A stretch of 64,000 bases of DNA from an uncultured Alphaproteobacteria bacterium. GTDB lineage: Bacteria; Pseudomonadota; Alphaproteobacteria; Rs-D84. Below are positions 10,082 to 17,104 of this stretch, in pieces (the stretch's first letter is position 1; each line of letters opens with the position of its first letter). The stretch spans positions 97,698 through 161,697 of the forward strand of contig CALXMR010000001.1 in NCBI GenBank assembly GCA_944389525.1. The letters are read 5' to 3'. The notes under the pieces were generated by a model. It saw nothing but the letters and a program-made list of their open reading frames with translations. It was not told the DNA's origin and searched no databases. The position numbers and the translations under genes are program-made.

Positions 10082-10234
10082 GGGCGCCAATTTACAAAAA
10101 ATTGAAAACGGCACCCGCTTTTCAAAATTCAGGGGCGCAATTAAATCAGATTGCGCGGTGCCACCCTGGTTTATTACTTTTTATCGGGTTTTGCGCATTC
10201 CATGGTTGTCAGTCATATCATCACACGCATGCCC
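10082..10234 (-). promoter_or_regulatory. T-box riboswitch, tRNA-Asp specific, upstream of aspS
   Basis: On the minus strand the T-box core AGGGUGGCACCGCG lies at 10154-10167. It forms a textbook antiterminator: CAGGG (10164-10168) pairs with CCCUG (10130-10134), a 7-nt bulge UGGCACC (10157-10163) follows, then GCGCAAU (10150-10156) pairs with AUUGCGC (10135-10141). UGGC would bind the 3' end GCCA of an uncharged tRNA with discriminator G73, which bacterial tRNA-Asp has. Upstream, GGG/CCC and UGCGU/GCGCA (10186-10234) enclose a loop containing GAC, an Asp codon, as a very short Stem I. An alternative helix pairs GGCACC of the T-box with GGUGCC (10110-10118), followed by a U-rich stretch; when free, that strand can pair with GGCGCCC (10082-10088). 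The antiterminator is clear; the Stem I model is inference. Confidence 0.85.
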
Positions 10235-10245
10235 AAAAAATTTTC

Positions 10246-10253
10246 TGGTGCCC
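10246..10253. repeat. putative attL core
   Basis: TGGTGCCC, identical to the last eight bases of the tRNA-Thr gene (GGGCACCA on the minus strand). The sequence to its left continues into the aspS leader, as expected for the original chromosome beyond the tRNA. Confidence 0.65.
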
Positions 10254-10285
10254 CTACTACATAAAAGTTGGGACAACTGGAACAG

Positions 10286-10314
10286 ATTTTATAATGAAAT
10301 AATGCGAAATGCAA
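10286..10314 (-). promoter_or_regulatory. putative promoter for aspS inside the element
   Basis: On the minus strand TTGCAT (10309-10314), 17 nt, then TAAAAT (10286-10291). This sigma70-like pair lies inside the left end of the element and points at the aspS T-box leader. It may have replaced transcription that formerly came from the tRNA-Thr promoter. Confidence 0.45.
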
Positions 10315-10518
10315 GGATTATTAAGGAAAGCGGTATATCCGACATTTTACGCGTCGCAAATGGTGGATTTGCCCCCGCTCCCGATTCTTCTGCTCCCATT
10401 ACCGACAAAGAATAGGAATAGATATAAAAAAATATAATATACTACCACCATTTCTGCTTGAAAATCACACATGGTTTGCTACTATTTACTAGAAATTAAA
10501 GTAATTTGGGGTGTTTCG

Positions 10519-11751
10519 TTGACAGCAGAAGTCATTGTTTATAATAAAAATGCAATTGCGCTTGCAGCTGATAGCGCCGTGACTGTTTATGGTAGCAAAA
10601 CATACAATTCCGCAAATAAACTCTTTATGTTATCAAAATATTATCCGGTTGGTGTATTGATATATAATTCAGCATCTATAAATGGGATATCTATTGAAAT
10701 CATAATTAAAGAATATCGAAAAAAATTAGGAAAAAAGTGTTTTGCAACCCTAAAAGAATACAAAGATGATTTTGTAAAATTTTTAAAAGAATTTTTAGCT
10801 AAACAAATAACTGACAATGATAAAAAAACAAGTTTAATAAACCAACTGCACAACTTATTCAATTATGTATTTAATCTACCAGATGTACCACAAGTACAAC
10901 AAGGGCAAGATTTTTTTACTGTAATAAACAATTTCCTAGATAATGTTTTATTATATGTTAGCAAATCGTATAGCAAGGATACTGATATAGACTTTTCAAT
11001 AATTGATCTCAGAAAAGAAATGGAAAATCTTATATCAATAAAGACGCAACTGCAACAAATAAACCAGGACACAATAACAAAATTAATAGAGATATTACCT
11101 TATTATATGAATATCCCTTTTAATCCAAATCTAACTGGCATTGCTATTTGCGGATATGGAGAAGATGAATTTTCTCCGATGGTATACGGTTTTGAAACCA
11201 TTGGATTTGTTAATAACTTTTTCAAAATAAACGATTTACAAAATAATGAAGGCTCCAGTAATGGCGTTATCCCATTAGCACAGCGAGATATGACAGATTT
11301 GTTTATTAAAGGCGTTGATACGCAGGTTTATGAATTTATTGTAAACCAGTACAATCAGTTTATAGACAATTTTTTTTCAAAAATACCTGGCATGGATCCT
11401 GTATTTGCGAGATACGTAACAACAAACAAACAGGTTATATCAAAGAAAATACAAGAAGTTTTACAAAAAGAAAAAATACAACCGCTACTCGATGTTATAA
11501 GTATATTATCCAAAGATGAATTGGCGGAGCTAGGAGAAAGTTTAGTTAACCTGCAAGCATTAAAACATAAAATGTCCTTAAATATGGAAACTGTTGGCGG
11601 TCCAATAGACGTTGCGATAATTTCTAAACACGATGGTTTTATTTGGAAAAAGAGAAAGCTATATTTTGATAAGGATATAAATCAGCATTTCTTTGAAAAC
11701 TACTTTTCTAAAGATGAAGTTTGTGATATCATTAAAAATAAAGAGGAATAA
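10519..11751 (+). CDS. proteasome-type Ntn-hydrolase (predicted peptidase)
   Basis: A 410-residue protein whose start resembles a proteasome beta subunit or HslV. Starting at TTG 10519, preceded by GGGGTG 6 nt upstream, Met removal leaves TAEVIVYNKNAIALAADSAV. Counting Thr as 1, Asp17 lies in AADS and Lys33 in SANKLF, the exact spacing of the Thr1/Asp17/Lys33 catalytic triad of proteasomal subunits. A glycine-poor strand pair (YYPVGVLIYNSA) follows. Residues about 55-330 are a long helical insertion absent from HslV, and the C-terminus (GGPIDVAIISKHDGFIWKKRKLYF) looks like the closing strands of the Ntn fold. An in-frame ATG at 10471 would bury the Thr. No HslU-like ATPase is nearby. It is the first gene of the integrative element. 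The fold is inferred from motifs; function is unknown. Confidence 0.72.
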   Translation: MTAEVIVYNKNAIALAADSAVTVYGSKTYNSANKLFMLSKYYPVGVLIYNSASINGISIEIIIKEYRKKLGKKCFATLKEYKDDFVKFLKEFLAKQITDNDKKTSLINQLHNLFNYVFNLPDVPQVQQGQDFFTVINNFLDNVLLYVSKSYSKDTDIDFSIIDLRKEMENLISIKTQLQQINQDTITKLIEILPYYMNIPFNPNLTGIAICGYGEDEFSPMVYGFETIGFVNNFFKINDLQNNEGSSNGVIPLAQRDMTDLFIKGVDTQVYEFIVNQYNQFIDNFFSKIPGMDPVFARYVTTNKQVISKKIQEVLQKEKIQPLLDVISILSKDELAELGESLVNLQALKHKMSLNMETVGGPIDVAIISKHDGFIWKKRKLYFDKDINQHFFENYFSKDEVCDIIKNKEE

Positions 11752-11753
11752 AA

Positions 11754-11960
11754 ATGACTAATTTTCTTATAACTTCAAGTTTTAATAAAAACCAGTCTAT
11801 AAGCCCTCTTTCTAGTTTCTGGAAACATAAAAGCTTAGGGCAAGATATTGCCGAGAATTTTTATACCAAATTCAAAACAAGACAGACGAAACGCGCTTCA
11901 ATAACTCAGAAAACATCAACGAAATTGTCGTGCAATTCAAAGAAATCGTTAGTAAAATAA
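11754..11960 (+). CDS. small protein downstream of the Ntn-hydrolase, possibly frameshifted
   Basis: A 68-codon frame starting 2 nt after the Ntn-hydrolase stop, preceded by GAGGAATAAAA, so translationally coupled. The first ~38 residues (MTNFLITSSFNKNQSISPL, then WKHKSLGQDIAENFY) look like a real protein. The tail is an unusual run of Lys, Thr and Ser. From about 11865 the -1 frame (stop at 11963-11965) reads NKTDETRFNNSENINEIVV and continues to a plausible end. This suggests either a single-base change at the TTTTT run at about 11857-11861 or programmed slippage. No recognised domain. Confidence 0.5.
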   Translation: MTNFLITSSFNKNQSISPLSSFWKHKSLGQDIAENFYTKFKTRQTKRASITQKTSTKLSCNSKKSLVK

Positions 11961-12109
11961 TTTAAGTTGTAAGAAATATAGCTCTTCTATAATTGCTTTA
12001 TAAACCATATTATATTGTCGTTGTGATATTTTTGCATACCTGTAATCCCTGTTAAACATTAATTGCTCTAAACGCACCTTAACAAAACAGACACATACAA
12101 TTGTTAGAC

Positions 12110-12138
12110 TTGCAATCAAAGGTATGTTCAGTTAGAAT
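12110..12138 (+). promoter_or_regulatory. putative promoter of the barrel gene at 12385
   Basis: TTGCAA (12110-12115), a 17-nt spacer, and TAGAAT (12133-12138). Transcription would begin near 12145, giving a leader of about 240 nt that contains the structured RNA at 12150-12368. The rest of the gap 11966-12110 shows nothing I can assign. Confidence 0.5.
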
Positions 12139-12149
12139 TCAAATTGAAT

Positions 12150-12368
12150 CCATAGGGATATGGGTTCGGGGTCGTTCAAAACCCATAATTGCACGGTGTG
12201 AAAACATCGTTATCCGTTTTTGACAGCATAATGGTGTTTTTTACACTGTTTTGCCTGGCCTTTGGGTCGGGTGTCTGTGGCTATATAACAGGTTCGCCGA
12301 AATCCACAGGGTCATTGCAATTATGATTTTGAAAATACCCGACCGTCATTCCCGTGGCGGTCTTTTTG
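12150..12368 (+). promoter_or_regulatory. structured leader RNA with terminator (copy 1)
   Basis: Shared with 56489-56706. Helices: ATGGGTT/AACCCAT (12160-12186); ACGGTGT/ACACTGT (12193-12199 with 12243-12249) enclosing CATCGTTAT/ATAATGGTG (12205-12213 with 12228-12236); CCTGG/TCGGG (12254-12271); CTGTGG/CCACAG (12275-12280 with 12304-12309) enclosing the conserved loop ATATAACAGGTT. A short TCAT/ATGA hairpin follows, then an 8-bp terminator GACCGTCA/TGGCGGTC with TTTTT ending just before the ribosome binding site. Several helix pairs differ from the second copy by compensatory changes. This arrangement fits a transcription-attenuating riboswitch or protein-bound leader. I do not match it to a known class. 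Confidence 0.75.
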
Positions 12369-12384
12369 CATAAAGGGGTAAAAA

Positions 12385-13623
12385 ATGAAAAACACAAATA
12401 TTATCTTGTTCACATTTATTACATTGTATTTTTGTAATTCAGCATTTGCAATCAATCCGAAAATATCTGCATATAACGATACCATGTATTGTTTAGTTGA
12501 CCCCAAACATGCAAAAAATGGTGAACTAACCGCTCAATCAGACACATATTTTTTCTATAATCTAGAAACCTTGGATTTGGATATTACGTGGACAGAGTGG
12601 CTTGCAGACGGTTCTGGTGGCGAATACATTGCCCCGTACTCCCCAACAACCATTCATTACCAAAACGTCACTTTAAAAGATATTGCAAAAAATCCTGACT
12701 TAGTCTCTTTTTACGAAGGAACATCTACATTTTTACCATCTTTACAAAAACAAGCATCAGAATATTTCTCCCAAATCCTAAAAGAGAACTATGTTTTTAT
12801 AACGTCCGCCAAAACAAGAAATCTGTTTTATTCAAATATTAACCAAATAGATAACAGACTCCTAGAGCCCTATCATTCCGATTTAACTGTATGGGCAACA
12901 GAATCTTATAATTGGTTTAAGCAAAATAGCTATTCAGATTTCACAAGTTCTGCTTTTGGTTTACATATAGGCATGGACAAATACATTAAAAATAATTTGT
13001 TATTAGGTTTTAGTTACTCTTTTAGTGATGGAGAAACAACATATAAAAATAATCTCACACAAGACGATTCAATACACAATATCTATTTATATTCAATGTA
13101 TAATTTTAATAGTGTGTATCTAAGTTTATTATTTAATTATGGATTTTCACAGTATAAAAACATCGATAATTTCAGTGCATCAAATTTCGGAACTGTTATA
13201 AATATGGGCTATAAAACGCCACAAAATATTATAGCCGAAACAGGTTTGCGCTATCTGAATCTATTACCTGTTTCTTATAAAGATTCTATCGGTAATGAAA
13301 CATCTTTTGACTCTAATAATTTTTTAACATGGACAACTGGACTTAAATACACCATAAATTTAAATCCATTTTCTATAAAGATAAATTTTAACATTTTATA
13401 CGATATTTTATATGATAACGATGAAATAACAGTTTATTATAATACACATGACATTTTCGCAAATACAGCATTTAAATCATGGGATCCATTTGGTATAGAA
13501 ACAGGTCTTTCAGCACAAACAACTTTCAATAACGGAATAAGTTTGTCTATAGAATATTCATTAAGCGCACGACAAAATTTTCATAGCCACACAGGACTTA
13601 TCAAGATTGATTATAAATTTTAA
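12385..13623 (+). CDS. outer-membrane beta-barrel protein (autotransporter-barrel-like)
   Basis: A 412-residue exported protein. It has a Sec signal peptide (MKNTNIILFTFITLYFCNSA, cleavage near AFA at residue 23), a passenger-like region of about 150 residues, then roughly 230 residues of alternating amphipathic strands (for example LLLGFSYSFSDGETTY, YLSLLFNYGFSQY, SIKINFNILYDILYD) ending in IKIDYKF, a terminal aromatic as BAM substrates have. This resembles an autotransporter or Omp barrel domain. The AT-rich codon use matches the rest of the element. It is preceded by the structured leader, which it shares with the chromosomal barrel gene at 56727. A surface role of the element product is inference. 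Confidence 0.72.
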   Translation: MKNTNIILFTFITLYFCNSAFAINPKISAYNDTMYCLVDPKHAKNGELTAQSDTYFFYNLETLDLDITWTEWLADGSGGEYIAPYSPTTIHYQNVTLKDIAKNPDLVSFYEGTSTFLPSLQKQASEYFSQILKENYVFITSAKTRNLFYSNINQIDNRLLEPYHSDLTVWATESYNWFKQNSYSDFTSSAFGLHIGMDKYIKNNLLLGFSYSFSDGETTYKNNLTQDDSIHNIYLYSMYNFNSVYLSLLFNYGFSQYKNIDNFSASNFGTVINMGYKTPQNIIAETGLRYLNLLPVSYKDSIGNETSFDSNNFLTWTTGLKYTINLNPFSIKINFNILYDILYDNDEITVYYNTHDIFANTAFKSWDPFGIETGLSAQTTFNNGISLSIEYSLSARQNFHSHTGLIKIDYKF

Positions 13624-13717
13624 AACAGAAAATCTATTATAAAATAATTACAAAAAACGGCAGAATTCTCAAAAAAATTGGCTGTAAAAATGTATTTATT
13701 TTGTTTTTATAAAAAAT

Positions 13718-13763
13718 ATACAAATATGTATAAAATACTTGATAATATTATACATTGTTGTAT
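13718..13763. promoter_or_regulatory. paired palindromic operators upstream of the MerR-like gene
   Basis: Two copies of ATACA-N4-TGTAT at 13718-13731 and 13750-13763, 32 bp centre to centre (about three helical turns). A promoter-like TTGATA (13739-13744) and TATATT (13761-13766) overlap the second copy. This suggests autorepression by the regulator encoded immediately downstream. Confidence 0.55.
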
Positions 13764-13793
13764 ATTTTTGTAAAGGACAAAGGTTATACAAAA

Positions 13794-14618
13794 ATGTTCA
13801 ACTATACAGATGGGACACAAAAAGACCTGGATTTAATTCAACAAGCCGTAGAATTAAACAACTGCAAAATTTTACAATCTCTTCGAGAAAGAAACAAATC
13901 CGCTAATCAAACTCCACTATCTTTTAGAATAATAAACAGTTGGACAAGTTCTGGAATTCTAGATGACGAACGCAAAAAACCACAAGGTTGGCGCAAGTTT
14001 TCTACAATGGACATAATATTAATGACAATACTTATAGAACTAAGAAAATTTGGTCTATCGATTGAAAAACTTAAACAAGTAAAAAACTCTCTTTATCTAC
14101 CTGCACAAGAATCTAATAACCCAAACGCAATAACCAGACTTGAATTTGCTTTATTGCGTTCAAAAACCAGCATAGAAGACGGTAATACATATCTTCTGAT
14201 AGATAGCAATGGAAACACAGGCGTGATTACAGAACGAGATATCGCACTAAATAGAACAACCAATAACATTCCCGCTTCTTATATTTATATTAACTTTAAT
14301 AAAGTAGAAAAAGAAATTCTAAAAGACAAAACAACGCAAATATGGGATGAAGATACTTTTTGGCTATATAACAGTGAATGGAACCTTATAAAAAACATCC
14401 GTCTCGCAGACGATAAAAGAGAAATAACCGTAAAAACAAATAAAAATCGAATAAACCTGGTAGAAAAAAGCTTTGCAAGCAAACCAAAAGATACAGAAAG
14501 TTTACATAATCTTATAAACAAAATCGGATACGGGCAAATTAATCTAACCATAAAAGACGGTAAAGTTAGCTACTTACAAGGAAAAACACAAAAAAAGAAC
14601 AAAGCAATAACAGACTAG
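13794..14618 (+). CDS. MerR-like winged-helix transcriptional regulator
   Basis: A 274-residue protein. Residues about 40-100 match the MerR-type DNA-binding domain: FRIINSWTSSGIL as the helix-turn-helix start, KPQGWRKFSTMDIILM as the wing and following helix, and LRKFGLSIEKLKQVKNSL as the third helix. The C-terminal 170 residues, rich in Lys, Asn and Thr, match no ligand domain I know; they contain strand-rich stretches such as NTYLLIDSNGNTGVI. The ATG at 13794 follows AAAGGACAAAGG; an in-frame ATG at 13755 lies inside the promoter and operator region. It probably controls itself through the ATACA-N4-TGTAT sites and possibly the recombinase or the barrel gene. Confidence 0.65.
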   Translation: MFNYTDGTQKDLDLIQQAVELNNCKILQSLRERNKSANQTPLSFRIINSWTSSGILDDERKKPQGWRKFSTMDIILMTILIELRKFGLSIEKLKQVKNSLYLPAQESNNPNAITRLEFALLRSKTSIEDGNTYLLIDSNGNTGVITERDIALNRTTNNIPASYIYINFNKVEKEILKDKTTQIWDEDTFWLYNSEWNLIKNIRLADDKREITVKTNKNRINLVEKSFASKPKDTESLHNLINKIGYGQINLTIKDGKVSYLQGKTQKKNKAITD

Positions 14619-14691
14619 ACATGTTGAAAGGAAACAATGTTTTGATTATCGGAAGCACCGGAGCCAAAACGCAAACCTTTTGGTGGGCACT

Positions 14692-14841
14692 ATGGCGACG
14701 ATGTCGGTGGCAGAATGCCGCAAATACCTCAAAAACATTAGTTTAACCGATAAAGAAATAGAGTGTTGCAGAGATAATCTGACAATCATAATTAACACTA
14801 TTTTTAATAAGGTTTTACAAAATGGAACAAATAAAAATTAA
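14692..14841 (+). CDS. small protein upstream of the recombinase, 49 aa
   Basis: A short frame overlapping the recombinase start by 20 nt. It reads MATMSVAECRKYLKN, then a helical segment with LTDKEIECC and RDNLTIIINTIF. It resembles, in size, composition and position, the small helical proteins often encoded just before large serine recombinases. The initiation codon is uncertain (14692 or 14701). I cannot assign a function beyond a possible role coupled to recombinase expression. Confidence 0.45.
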   Translation: MATMSVAECRKYLKNISLTDKEIECCRDNLTIIINTIFNKVLQNGTNKN

Positions 14842-16348
14842 TACAGCAGTTGCATATTACAGGGTTTCAAGCGACAAGCAAGTAAGCCAAGGTAACGGTC
14901 TGGATACACAACAATGGGCATGCGAATCTTGGGCACAACGGAATAACTGCACAATCGAAAAATTTTATATAGATGCGGCAAAAACAGGAACTAAAACCGA
15001 AGGACGTGATCAACTTGCAGAAATGATAGATTATCTATCAAAAATAAAAGAACCTCGTCTGGTATTATTTTATGACATAAGCCGATTAGCACGCAACGCA
15101 GGAGATTTCATTAAATTACGCAAATCTATGGAACGATGCGGGCACAGATTGGCAACATGCAAAGGGATTTTAGAAACAAGCCCTGTCGGGAAATTCATGG
15201 CAACAATAGAAGCGGCACAGGCAGAGTTATTCGCAGACCAGAACAGAGAAAGAACTATTGCCGGTATGCGTGAAGCCGCCAGAAATGGGTATTGGATTAC
15301 GCAACCCCCAAAGGGATACCAATTCGTAAAAATTGGCGCACGCAAAGAATTAAAACGACAAGAACCATTGGCAGGGATAATACAAGAAGCCCTAGAACAA
15401 TTCGCCAGCGCAAAATTAGTATCTCAGACCGATGTAGCAAACTTTTTAACAGAAAGAATGCACTTAGCCGGCGTCCCTACCCCAAAAAACATATTTGATT
15501 TCGTGAAACGCATCTTAACCGACCGCAAATATACGGGTATATTCGCATATCCTAAATATGATATTCCAGTACAAAAATGGCACATAGAACCATTAATAGA
15601 TACTGCGACATTTGATTTAATCCAAGACCGCCTACATGGACGAAATCGCCTTAGACACAAGAAATACAACAAACATGATGAACCTTTCCCACTAAAGGGA
15701 TTTATAACCTGTCCCGAGTGTGGTCGCCCGTTAACTGCTAGTATGACGAAAAGCGGCAAATATCCATACTATCAATGTCAAAACAAGAACTGCCCTAAAA
15801 AGAAACTTGCCAACGTATCACCGCAAATTTTGCACGAAGAATTTGAAACAGAGGTTTTGAATAAAATTGCCCCGAAAGAGAATCTGATTGCGCTGGCACG
15901 AGCATTAGCAACAAGGGAATATTCAAACCGCAATAAAGCAGCATGTGCGAATAACGAAGAAAAAAAGAAACGCATATCTGCAATAGAACAAGAACAATCA
16001 TTAATCACTGACGCATATATCAGCGCAAACGATGTTATGAAAAAGGCACTTAACGCAAAAATTAATGCGCTGGAATCAGAGAAATTATCACTACAATCAG
16101 AAGTTGATAACTTTACCCCTGAATTAATACCATTTGATGAAGCGTTCGGATATGTATCTGATTTTATTTCACGCCCCATTGAAGCATGGAAAAATGGAGA
16201 TTACAACATCAAACAAGTAGTCCTAAATTTGTGCTTTAGGGACAAAATTTCCTACAACAAAGAACAAAAATTTGGGACTATAAATTTATCCCCGATTTTC
16301 GGGCTATTTAACAGTTTTTCGGGGGAGAATTCTTTAGTGGTGCCCTAA
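14822..16348 (+). CDS. large serine recombinase (integrase of the element)
   Basis: A 508-residue site-specific recombinase. The N-terminal resolvase domain has the catalytic Ser in AYYRVSSDKQ (about residues 11-20), the Arg-containing LVLFYDISRLARN and the FMATIEAAQAELFADQNRERT helix. A recombinase domain (residues about 155-280) follows. A zinc ribbon (CPECGRP, then CQNKNC, about 299-325) and a coiled coil near 385-430 are typical of the large subgroup. It lies at the right boundary of the element. Its last codons GTG GTG CCC TAA lie within the tRNA-Thr 3' end, so the final residues VVP and the stop codon come from the integration target. Confidence 0.95.
   Translation: MEQIKINTAVAYYRVSSDKQVSQGNGLDTQQWACESWAQRNNCTIEKFYIDAAKTGTKTEGRDQLAEMIDYLSKIKEPRLVLFYDISRLARNAGDFIKLRKSMERCGHRLATCKGILETSPVGKFMATIEAAQAELFADQNRERTIAGMREAARNGYWITQPPKGYQFVKIGARKELKRQEPLAGIIQEALEQFASAKLVSQTDVANFLTERMHLAGVPTPKNIFDFVKRILTDRKYTGIFAYPKYDIPVQKWHIEPLIDTATFDLIQDRLHGRNRLRHKKYNKHDEPFPLKGFITCPECGRPLTASMTKSGKYPYYQCQNKNCPKKKLANVSPQILHEEFETEVLNKIAPKENLIALARALATREYSNRNKAACANNEEKKKRISAIEQEQSLITDAYISANDVMKKALNAKINALESEKLSLQSEVDNFTPELIPFDEAFGYVSDFISRPIEAWKNGDYNIKQVVLNLCFRDKISYNKEQKFGTINLSPIFGLFNSFSGENSLVVP
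16338..16345. repeat. putative attR core
   Basis: TGGTGCCC, the 3' terminus of tRNA-Thr (CCA, discriminator A and the last acceptor bases), matching the copy at 10246-10253. It also lies inside the last codons of the recombinase gene. Confidence 0.65.
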
Positions 16349-16411
16349 GCAAGAATCGGACTTGCGACTCGTCCTTACCAAGGACGTGTTTTACCACTAG
16401 ACTATTAGGGC
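16338..16411 (-). tRNA. tRNA-Thr(GGU)
   Basis: Acceptor GCCCTAA/TTAGGGC, anticodon stem CGTCC/GGACG with loop TTGGTAA (anticodon GGT), and T stem GCAAG/CTTGC with TCCGATT. The gene encodes its own CCA (discriminator A). Its 3' end is the integration site of the 6.1-kb element and overlaps the recombinase gene on the other strand. Confidence 0.95.
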
Positions 16412-16462
16412 AATCATTGCCTAGTAATTATAAATGCCACACGCCAAAAATCAAGGATAAAA

Positions 16463-16488
16463 AACACCCCGCCTGTTGCGGGGCGATT
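16463..16488 (-). terminator. intrinsic terminator after the gene at 16505
   Basis: On the minus strand CGCCCCGC and GGCGGGGTG pair around AACA, followed by TTTTTT. Confidence 0.75.
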
Positions 16489-16504
16489 CAACAGACGCAC
16501 ACAC

Positions 16505-17083
16505 TTATTCTATACAGCAATTAACCGCATTTTTGACCCAGTTTTTTAACTTTGACATGCGACCCGCCGGCGCTGCATCTGGGGTTATATCTGCCGCCTG
16601 GGATGCGCGTGGCGCGTGCGATGCCACAGATTTAGATGTATGTTTCGTCTTGACCCATTTTACATCCGTCCCGCCATTCAGCATCCCCATATTTAACCCC
16701 CAGAATATGCAATACAGTCCATACGACCGATCAAACAAATCATACGCCCCGTCTTTATCCCCCGCCGCCAATGCTTTGGTACCAACCTCAAACAAACGCA
16801 TAGACACCGCCAGCAAGTGTTTCGAAATACACCATACTTCCCCTTCATACGATGGGATAATTTTCTGCATCATCTGCTTGCGCTGTTCGCGCACTTCGTC
16901 AATCAAGTCATAGAATTCATGCTTGCCCGTTTTGGCACCCGAAAACATCAGATGCTCTTCGATAGAAATCAGATTCATAATACCAATCGTTAAATCTTGA
17001 TCCGAAGATAAGTCCTTTGGATTAACTTTTTTTGCCGCATCCAGTTTTTCAACAAATTCGCGCACATTTTTTATTTTTTCCAT
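16505..17083 (-). CDS. hypothetical soluble protein, 192 aa
   Basis: Not recognised. Mostly helical, with charged N-terminal heptads (MEKIKNVREFVEKLDAAKK) and a middle segment with WCISKHLLAVSMRLFEVG and AYDLFDRSYGLYCIFWGLN that may form a helical bundle. A low-complexity Ala/Ser/Pro linker precedes a basic end (KLKNWVKNAVNCCIE). No signal peptide. It lies 21 nt downstream of the CPIC membrane protein on the same strand and is closed by a strong terminator, so the two genes form an operon that is divergent from the ArsR-like regulator. Confidence 0.6.
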   Translation of the reverse strand: MEKIKNVREFVEKLDAAKKVNPKDLSSDQDLTIGIMNLISIEEHLMFSGAKTGKHEFYDLIDEVREQRKQMMQKIIPSYEGEVWCISKHLLAVSMRLFEVGTKALAAGDKDGAYDLFDRSYGLYCIFWGLNMGMLNGGTDVKWVKTKHTSKSVASHAPRASQAADITPDAAPAGRMSKLKNWVKNAVNCCIE

Positions 17084-17104
17084 TTTATCCCCCTGTTACA
17101 GAAA

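Larger units (their letters stand above)
10246..16345. mobile_element. integrative element in tRNA-Thr(GGU)
   Basis: A region of about 6.1 kb bounded by the direct repeat TGGTGCCC at 10246-10253 and 16338-16345. The right copy is the 3' end of tRNA-Thr(GGU) including its CCA. Joining the outer flanks restores a tRNA-Thr followed directly by the aspS leader. Content is AT-rich with rare-codon use unlike the flanks. It holds a large serine recombinase at the right end, a MerR-like regulator, an outer-membrane barrel with a structured leader, and a proteasome-like protein with a small downstream ORF. No conjugation or phage structural genes are present, so it is either mobilised by a helper or a degraded or minimal integrative element. 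Confidence 0.78.

Noticed and set aside
10308-10415. Short plus-strand ORF (MRNARIIKESGISDIL...) at the left end of the element
   Set aside because: Only ~36 codons, overlaps the putative aspS promoter, and resembles no family; kept out of the gene list as unsupported.
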